Below, in pieces: positions 58,588 through 64,000 of a stretch of DNA of 64,000 nt; the first letter of the stretch is position 1, and the number at the start of each line of letters is the position of its first letter. Location: NCBI GenBank assembly GCA_964467315.1, contig CAYXSA010000009.1, forward strand, positions 1 to 64,000, in the 5' to 3' direction. Origin of the DNA: JAAFIM01 sp964467315 (GTDB lineage: Bacteria; Bacteroidota; Bacteroidia; Chitinophagales; Saprospiraceae). The notes below the pieces were generated by a model, which worked only from the letters and a program-made list of their open reading frames with translations, had not been told where the DNA came from and ran no database searches. The position numbers and the translations under genes were made by a program.

Positions 58588-58618
58588 CAAATTTAATCAT
58601 CTTTTTGCTAATTTGCAA
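58588..58618 (-). promoter_or_regulatory. Promoter of the winged-helix gene
   Basis: On the minus strand TTG (58618-58616), then 20 bases, then TAAATTTG (58595-58588), matching the phylum consensus; about 40 bases before the ATG. Confidence 0.7.
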
Positions 58619-58670
58619 ATTTTTTTTCAATAAAATGCGTACATCACAACCTCGAAGGACAATTTTCTAT

Positions 58671-58688
58671 CTACTACCTACTACCTAC
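58671..58688. repeat. Short R3 heptamer run, CTACCTA type
   Basis: CTACTACCTACTACCTAC is two and a half 7-base units, overlapping the stop codon of the DUF434 gene. It is close to the AAGTAGT type at 28753. Confidence 0.5.
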
Positions 58689-59443
58689 CCCGCACAAAAG
58701 TCCAAAATCTGCGCCCCCGCCACCCCGACCCGCAGCGCATCAGCATGCAAATCGTACCACTGCCCCCGCAATTCGTCCAAAATCCAAGCATCGCCCGTAG
58801 CAATCATATAATTCTCCTCCGCTGCCAGCCGCAACAATTCCTTATCGGGACTATTCTCCAAGCGTACCTGCCAGCCCTGCGGCAAGGGAAAACCCTCCGC
58901 CGCCGACAACTCCCGCAAGCGCGTACAGAGCCGCCCACTATTCGATATTGGCGCATCAAAAAGCCATAAAACCTCGCCTATTTCAGTTTGAAACGCCAGC
59001 GTTTGCGCTACGAGCATGAGCGCCGCCCCCGTTTCTTCTACCGCATGATAAGAGCCATGTATGCCCGAAATGTCGCGCATGCAGCCATCGGCACAACGCA
59101 GCAAAAAGCCACCCGATAAAGCCGCCTCCAAAAAAATCAGTACATTATAGCCGTCTATCGCCAATTTCAGACTGCCCGCCACGCCGCGCTCCGCCTGCAT
59201 TTCGCGCCGTTTTGCCTGCCGCCCTGCCGCCGCCGTCGGGTCTGCCGCGATGCGCCGCAAAGCCTGCTGTTGCCGCCCATTCAGCCTGTAGCGATTGCCC
59301 ACCAGCTGCAAAGCCGACGGCAGAGCATAGCCCCGATGCAGCAGATAGCCCATATCCCCCACCGCCGCCGACATGCGCGCCTGTACGTCCTTTTGCGTCA
59401 AAAAATCCGCCTCATCGCTGCTCCGCTTGCCTCTATGCCCCAT
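58685..59443 (-). CDS. DUF434/DUF5616 protein, probable PIN/NYN-like nuclease fold
   Basis: The 252-residue protein has an N-terminal DUF434-type helical part (GYLLHRGYALPSALQLVGNR, YRLNGRQQQALRRIAADP). A Rossmann-like domain follows: LKLAIDGYNVLIFLEAALSG, GEVLWLFDAPISNSGRL, and ATGDAWILDEL. Aspartates in AIDGYN, FDAPIS and GDAWILD are placed as in PIN/NYN metal-dependent nucleases, so RNA cleavage is a reasonable guess. The substrate is unknown. The gene is followed by the winged-helix gene promoter, so the two are separate units. Confidence 0.8.
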   Translation of the reverse strand: MGHRGKRSSDEADFLTQKDVQARMSAAVGDMGYLLHRGYALPSALQLVGNRYRLNGRQQQALRRIAADPTAAAGRQAKRREMQAERGVAGSLKLAIDGYNVLIFLEAALSGGFLLRCADGCMRDISGIHGSYHAVEETGAALMLVAQTLAFQTEIGEVLWLFDAPISNSGRLCTRLRELSAAEGFPLPQGWQVRLENSPDKELLRLAAEENYMIATGDAWILDELRGQWYDLHADALRVGVAGAQILDFCAG

Positions 59444-59526
59444 TTTTTTTCGCCTCTTTATTGCCTGAAAATGCTATTTTTGTCCTACGAATATACATTT
59501 TTTCGCCCATTTGGGCTGTTTTTTTT

Positions 59527-59662
59527 GGCGTGCCCCCGCGCCACGCCCGCCGCAAAGGCGGCGGGCGGAGCCGTAGCATACTACGGCTCTACTGGCGCGG
59601 GGTCGGGCTATCCGCTGCATCAGCCCGCTGACGCGGGCTGGTTCCGCTTCTATCCCTCACGC
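59527..59662 (+). repeat. R1 structured element, copy 24 (class A, nested cargo)
   Basis: P2 outer stem CCGCGCCA/TGGCGCGG encloses a GCCCGCCGC-AAAG-GCGGCGGGC hairpin and the GCCGTAGC-palindrome. The arm is CAGCCCGC/GCGGGCTG. P1 and P3 are intact. Confidence 0.87.
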
Positions 59663-59690
59663 ATTCCGTAACACAGACAGTTCCCCACCG

Positions 59691-60338
59691 ATGCCAGATA
59701 GTACTAAAGTAGAGCGCGCCCACTGGATAGCCTCCACCCTCGAAGCGCTTTATCCCGATACGCCCATACCACTCCAGCACTCGGACGCATACACCTTGCT
59801 TATCGCCGTCTTGCTTTCGGCGCAATGCACCGATGCCCGCGTAAATACCGTAACGCCCACACTTTTTGCCCGCGCCGATACGCCGCAAAAAATGATACAA
59901 CTCACAAAAGAAGAAATACGCGAAATTATACGCCCCTGCGGACTCGCACCCAAAAAATCCGCAGCAATATGGGAGCTTTCGCGCATACTCATCGACCAAT
60001 ACGGCGGCAAGGTGCCCGCCAATTTTGAGGCACTCGAGGCGCTGCCAGGTGTCGGACATAAGACCGCCTCCGTCCTTATGTCGCAGGCTTTCGGCTTTCC
60101 TGCCTTTCCTGTCGATACGCATATACACAGGCTCGCCCAGCGCTGGGGCTTATCCGATGGCAAAAATGTCGTGCAGACGGAGCGCGACCTAAAAGCCCTT
60201 TTTAAGGAAGAAAGCTGGAATAAACTACATCTGCAAATCATTTTTTTCGGGCGAGCGCACTGCCCCGCACGCGGACACGATGCCAACAAATGCCCCATTT
60301 GCAGCAAAATACCTACAAGCAAAGATGGAGCAGCATGA
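59691..60338 (+). CDS. nth: Endonuclease III (DNA glycosylase/AP lyase)
   Basis: The 215-residue enzyme removes oxidised pyrimidines. Catalytic Lys124 lies in the helix-hairpin-helix LPGVGHKTA (118-126), and Asp142 in VDTHIHRLA. The substrate-side LLSAQCTDARVN is present. The C-terminal cluster loop is unusual: only Cys191, Cys201 and Cys204 remain (C-x9-C-x2-C, then SKIPTS) instead of the four cysteines C-x6-C-x2-C-x5-C. The [4Fe-4S] cluster may be absent or have another ligand. The gene overlaps the next by 14 bases. Confidence 0.94.
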   Translation: MPDSTKVERAHWIASTLEALYPDTPIPLQHSDAYTLLIAVLLSAQCTDARVNTVTPTLFARADTPQKMIQLTKEEIREIIRPCGLAPKKSAAIWELSRILIDQYGGKVPANFEALEALPGVGHKTASVLMSQAFGFPAFPVDTHIHRLAQRWGLSDGKNVVQTERDLKALFKEESWNKLHLQIIFFGRAHCPARGHDANKCPICSKIPTSKDGAA

Positions 60339-61608
60339 GATAGACAACTGGGCACAACTTCTGCATAAAGGCGGCTTGGAAGGGCGCGAATTGGCGCTAA
60401 CGCTGGCGCGTAACATGCCTTTTGAGCAGATAAAAGAGCATCTCGCCGTCAATTATATAGCGGGCTTGATGATGGCTAACGGCTGGCTTATGCACCGAAG
60501 CAGCGATAAGGCTTTCGAACTATTGGAGGACTTGTATCAGCGCTGCGACCAAGAGGGTTTTTTCTTGCCGACTGTGGATAGTATTTTATACGAGGCGGAA
60601 ATAAATTTCGACAATCCCACGCTGGTGATGAGCTTTTTGCGGGGTATACTGGAGCAAAATCCCAGTTTCAACCTCGATTTGCGGTTGTTTTATGCGCAAA
60701 TGCTCCTCAATCTTCGGCAGATATACAGCGTTTTTTTGCAGGCAAGCGAGATACATCGCTATTTAGATGCGGCGGCTTGGCAGGCGGCGCGGCAGGCGCA
60801 TATTAGCGAAGAGGCACAAGGGGTGCTGCGTTATGCTCGTATGCCGCTCTTGCGTCAGATACCAGAAGCGCATTTTTCGCTGTCGGGTATCAAGGAATTA
60901 GAAATCACAGATTGCCCTGTAGAAACGCTGCCGATGGGCTTGCTTTACCAAATGCAGGGGCTGAAAAGGCTGCATATACAAAATACCCAAATCGAGCGCC
61001 TGCAAATAGATTTGCGCCGTTTGCCTTTGCTGACGGAATTGACCTTTCAGCAGCCGAATAGCAAGCGCCTGCCACTGGAGATAGAAGGCAGGGAGCAGCT
61101 GCAGTTGCTTGACCTTTCGCGCACGCAGCTGCGTCGACTGCCCATGTGGATTTGGGATCTGCGCAATCTGCATACCCTGCGGCTCAATCAGATGAATTTG
61201 CATAAATTTCCTCCTGCTGCCCTACATCTGCCCGCTTTGGAGGTGCTGGAACTGCGGGGGGCGAAGTTTACGGAGTTGCCCGATAGCCTGCGCAAAAGCA
61301 AGCGCCTGCGTCGGCTTGCGCTCGGCGATGGTCTTTGGGATAGATTGCCCGATTGGCTGGAGGAGCTTAGAGAATTGGAGGAGATAGATATCGAAAAATG
61401 TAATTTCAAGAGTATACCCGATGTATTGGCGCGACTGCCGAAATTGCGGGTGCTGAATATGCAGAGCAATTTTGTGCAGCGCTACGAGATGGGAACCGTA
61501 CAGATTTTATTGGATAGGCTGCAAAACTGGCATCGCAACGGTATGTTTAATTCGGCAGCGGATGGTGTATTTTTCCGCGAGCGTTTTGGGGCACACCCCA
61601 AATTTTAG
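60325..61608 (+). CDS. Leucine-rich-repeat protein
   Basis: The 427-residue cytosolic protein has a helical N-terminal half (about 1-195: MEQHEIDNWAQLLHKGGLEG, LRGILEQNPSFNLDLRLFYA). About eight leucine-rich repeats of 22-24 residues follow (LKRLHIQNTQIERLQIDL, LLDLSRTQLRRLPMWIWDL, LEVLELRGAKFTELPDSL). The repeats match the bacterial LPxx type. It probably acts as a binding scaffold; there is no signal peptide and no catalytic part. It overlaps the 3' end of nth, so the two are translationally coupled. An ATG at 60280 is possible but would overlap nth by 59 bases. Confidence 0.85.
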   Translation: MEQHEIDNWAQLLHKGGLEGRELALTLARNMPFEQIKEHLAVNYIAGLMMANGWLMHRSSDKAFELLEDLYQRCDQEGFFLPTVDSILYEAEINFDNPTLVMSFLRGILEQNPSFNLDLRLFYAQMLLNLRQIYSVFLQASEIHRYLDAAAWQAARQAHISEEAQGVLRYARMPLLRQIPEAHFSLSGIKELEITDCPVETLPMGLLYQMQGLKRLHIQNTQIERLQIDLRRLPLLTELTFQQPNSKRLPLEIEGREQLQLLDLSRTQLRRLPMWIWDLRNLHTLRLNQMNLHKFPPAALHLPALEVLELRGAKFTELPDSLRKSKRLRRLALGDGLWDRLPDWLEELRELEEIDIEKCNFKSIPDVLARLPKLRVLNMQSNFVQRYEMGTVQILLDRLQNWHRNGMFNSAADGVFFRERFGAHPKF

Positions 61609-61613
61609 CCGCT

Positions 61614-61656
61614 AAAAAAACGCTACTCCCTCCAAATAGAGGCAGTAGCGTTCGTG
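61614..61656 (-). terminator. Hairpin terminator (convergent genes)
   Basis: AACGCTACT pairs with AGTAGCGTT. On the minus strand the stem is followed by a T7 run, so it best serves the minus-strand gene beyond the R1 copy; it can also mark the end of the leucine-rich-repeat gene. Confidence 0.65.
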
Positions 61657-61663
61657 TATGCTT

Positions 61664-61807
61664 GCGTGAGGGATAGTAGGGGCGAATCAACATTCGCCCT
61701 AAAAGGGCGATGGGGATACGCCCCGAATAGCCCGACCGCCACCCCTTTTGCACGCCTTTGGCGTGCGCCCGCGCGCTTTTTAGCGCGGGCGGGGTGGCGG
61801 GCACGCC
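61664..61807 (-). repeat. R1 structured element, copy 25 (class A)
   Basis: The arm holds GGGGCGAAT-CAACATTCGCCC and AGGGCGATGGGGATACGCCC cargo. P2 is CCGCCACCCC/GGGGTGGCGG with two inner palindromes. P1 and P3 are intact. Confidence 0.87.
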
Positions 61808-61825
61808 CAAATAAAAAGGATAAAA

Positions 61826-64000
61826 CTAAGGTTGCTGAATGCGGAGTGGCAATACGGCGGGCGCTTCATTGGGTGCGACGACGCGCAGGTAATAGGTGGC
61901 GCTGGGCAAGGAAGGCAACTCGAGCGAAGTGGCTGCGTCTTCTTGCAGGGCGACCTGTGTCCAAGTGTGGAGGCTACGACCGAGCATATCGACCAGCTCT
62001 ATATTGGCGATGCGGGCAGCGCCTTTATTGTGCAAAAATGCCTGCGTGATAGCGGGATTGGGGTAGAGATTGTAGGCGTTTTGGCGTACCGTTTGGCTTT
62101 CGAAATCTACTACGCCAACCGTCGTACAGTCCTCGAGCGTGAGCGTGAAAGTGGAAGTATCGGGGCAGGTAGTCGGTCCGTTGCTGATGTACGTTATCGT
62201 GTAAGTGCCTGCTTGATTGGCGGAAACGGCTGTATTAACTACGCCTGTTGTGGCGTTGAGGGTCAGACCGCCTGTAGCGCTAAACGTGCCGCCCGTGCTA
62301 TTGCCTGTGATGGTTGGCGTTTGGTTGTCGGTAAGGAGCGTGAGGCAGAAGGAGTTGTCGGTATAAGAAATATCGGCATTGTCGGCGGGCAAAACGGTGA
62401 AGGATTGCACGGAGAAATTGGGGCAAGTGCCGTTGGTCGCGTAGATGATGTTATGCGTGCCGACGGGTACGTTATTGACGTTAAAAAGTCCGAATTGTAT
62501 ATCTACGGACATACCTGTACCAGAGGAGAAGGTGCCGTTGGGTGCGCCCGTAACGGTAGCCTGCATGGTGGGCAGATTTTGGCAGAAGCTGGTACCGTTG
62601 AGCGTGAAGGAAGCATCATCGGCGGCGACAATTTCTACCGACTGCGATTGGGCAGCGGCGCAAACGTTGGCGGTGGTATACGTTACCATATATGCGCCTA
62701 CTGTAGATTGGTTGAGGTTGATAAGACCCGTATTGGCGTTGATAGACAAGCCTGCGGGCGCGCTAAAGGAGCCGCCTGTTGTGCCTGTGATGGTGGCGGC
62801 AGGGTTGGCTACGTTTTGGCAGTAGGTAGGCGCGCTGTAGTTGAAAGCAGGATTTTGCGCCGTAACGATATTTATCTGCGTTGTGTGCGAAGCGGGGCAG
62901 GTGCCTGTGGTGGCATAAGTTACATCGTAAGTGCCTGGTGAGGAAGCAAGTATATCGACGTTACCATTGGTGGGATTAAGCACCAGCGTAGGAAAGGCTG
63001 GTGTGGAGGTAAATGAGCCTCCTGCAGTTGCTGGAGCGTTAACCACAGCCAGACCTGGCGTATAGCAATATGTTGGCGCGGTATAGCTAAAGGTAGCATT
63101 GTCTTGCGGGAAGATATTCATAGCGAAGGTATCGCGGGCGATGCAGTTAGGAGATGTCGTAAGGTCGCTAACAGTATACACGATATTATAGCTGTTGGGC
63201 GTGGAGTTCGTAAGGTTGATTTCGCCAGATAGAGAATCTATGCTTAGGCCTGCGCCCGCGCTGAATGTGCCGCCTGTGCTGCCGTTGTTGGTGGGCAGCA
63301 AGTTGGCTGAATTAGGGCTAACGCATTGGGTCGTGCCTGCATAGCTAACATCGGCAGTAAGGGTAACAGGTACGGTTTGGGTGATTTGTAGGGTATAAGC
63401 GCCTACGGAAGAGCCAAAGCCCTCGACCAAAACGTAAACCGTATCGCGCCCAGATACATTGAGGCTGTTGATAACGGATTGAGCGCCGCAGCCGTCGTCA
63501 TTGAAAGCTAATTGCGTAGTACCATCGTCGGCATATACACGCAGATAAGAGTCGTAAGAAGTGCCCGTGCAAAGCGAAGCCGTTATGGTGCTAACGCAAG
63601 GATTGAGCACGACCATATACCAAACATCTTTGGATGCGCTTCCTATGGTATTGGTATAGCAAGGCGAGTTGGTATTGCCTGTGGTGTTGTAGGTGGTCGT
63701 TGTTACTGGTATCGCTGCAGCGCGGGTATCGCCTGGTGTGATAGGGTCGCAAGCTGTGGTAAAAGTGAAGGGGCCTGCCCATTGGCTCGTATCGCCTACG
63801 GCACAGATTTGGCGCACATAGTACTGATATGCGGTATTGCCTGTTAAGCCTGTGAGATTGAGGGTAGTGCCTGTGTGTGGCGTACCTACAGCGCCATTGG
63901 GGGCAGTGGGAGAGTTGCCAAAATGGTAGAGGAAGTTATTTCCTGCGCCCAAGCCTGTCCAGTTGACGGTAGCTGAATTGTTGGTGATGGTAGAGAAAGT
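61826..64000 (-). CDS. Large type IX-secreted protein with fibronectin-like and repeated Ig-like domains (5' end outside window)
   Basis: The frame is open to the window edge, giving the last 724 residues. They begin within a fibronectin type III-like domain (YQYYVRQICAVGDTSQWAGP). A pre-peptidase C-like beta domain follows (DVWYMVVLNPCVSTITASLC, YDSYLRVYADDGTTQLAFND). Then come about six repeats of 75 residues with the pattern YCxxxxNPAxTITGTTGGSF and GLSINANTGLINLNQST, each with cysteines. A type A sorting domain starting at NLYPNPAITQAF ends the protein at LRIQQP. It should be exported by the Por machine and act at the surface. The N-terminal catalytic or binding part is not visible. Confidence 0.85.
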   Translation of the reverse strand, partial: TFSTITNNSATVNWTGLGAGNNFLYHFGNSPTAPNGAVGTPHTGTTLNLTGLTGNTAYQYYVRQICAVGDTSQWAGPFTFTTACDPITPGDTRAAAIPVTTTTYNTTGNTNSPCYTNTIGSASKDVWYMVVLNPCVSTITASLCTGTSYDSYLRVYADDGTTQLAFNDDGCGAQSVINSLNVSGRDTVYVLVEGFGSSVGAYTLQITQTVPVTLTADVSYAGTTQCVSPNSANLLPTNNGSTGGTFSAGAGLSIDSLSGEINLTNSTPNSYNIVYTVSDLTTSPNCIARDTFAMNIFPQDNATFSYTAPTYCYTPGLAVVNAPATAGGSFTSTPAFPTLVLNPTNGNVDILASSPGTYDVTYATTGTCPASHTTQINIVTAQNPAFNYSAPTYCQNVANPAATITGTTGGSFSAPAGLSINANTGLINLNQSTVGAYMVTYTTANVCAAAQSQSVEIVAADDASFTLNGTSFCQNLPTMQATVTGAPNGTFSSGTGMSVDIQFGLFNVNNVPVGTHNIIYATNGTCPNFSVQSFTVLPADNADISYTDNSFCLTLLTDNQTPTITGNSTGGTFSATGGLTLNATTGVVNTAVSANQAGTYTITYISNGPTTCPDTSTFTLTLEDCTTVGVVDFESQTVRQNAYNLYPNPAITQAFLHNKGAARIANIELVDMLGRSLHTWTQVALQEDAATSLELPSLPSATYYLRVVAPNEAPAVLPLRIQQP

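Noticed and set aside
728..61807. R1 as a coding region, since frames read through it in many places
   Set aside because: Frames differ between copies, and changes preserve base pairing rather than codons.
1..64000. tRNA, rRNA, transposase or reverse transcriptase genes that might move the repeats
   Set aside because: None could be recognised on either strand; any enzyme acting on R1, R2 or R3 must lie outside this window.

Overview
The window looks like chromosomal DNA from a member of the Bacteroidota, probably a cytophaga- or saprospira-like lineage. Four things point there. Several large secreted proteins end in type IX secretion (Por) sorting domains with a YPNP or MPNP motif. Candidate promoters have the Bacteroidota -7 box TAnnTTTG, in places with a TTG 19-20 bases upstream, and clear Shine-Dalgarno sites are rare. 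RibBA and a DAHP synthase-chorismate mutase fusion have the forms usual in that phylum. The lineage below phylum level is a guess.

Layout. 1-31 kb: mostly housekeeping and cell-surface genes (ribBA, DAHP synthase/chorismate mutase, a 2026-residue alpha-2-macroglobulin, msrA, two paralogous seven-bladed propeller surface proteins, lipA, a DUF5916/CBM9 outer-membrane protein, an acyltransferase, yidD-rnpA, two alpha/beta hydrolases). 32-49 kb, minus strand: a contractile injection system related to the Afp/PVC/T6SS-iv group, with a cap/sheath-terminator protein (DUF4255), sheath, canonical tube, three tube-like paralogues, DUF5908, VgrG spike, PAAR tip, gp25, a giant baseplate J protein and a probable fibre. 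No LysM protein, tape measure or AAA+ ATPase is seen here, so the locus is incomplete or split. 49-64 kb: an RsbR-like stressosome protein, a Wzt-type ABC ATPase, a RelE-like toxin pair, adk, a CCG-domain redox protein, a DUF434 protein, nth overlapping a leucine-rich-repeat gene, and a truncated type IX-secreted protein.

The most striking feature is non-coding. Twenty-five copies of one structured intergenic element (called R1 here) are spread through the window. Its ends read GGCGTGCC and TATCCCTCACGC, with GTCGGGCTA inside. Three sequence classes show compensatory changes in two separate helices, so the fold appears to be under selection. Loops carry interchangeable palindromic cargo; one end often touches a terminator hairpin with a CTTTG loop, and the other often has an A/T run. 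Several copies run directly into arrays of 7-base repeats (R3), placed as inverted arrays around a core with TTGATTATCAA. Two smaller families (R2, R4) are also present. Eight R1 copies lie inside the injection-system locus and separate its genes into blocks.

No tRNA, rRNA, CRISPR array, transposase or integrase was recognised. All family assignments come from reading motifs by eye; no database search was run.
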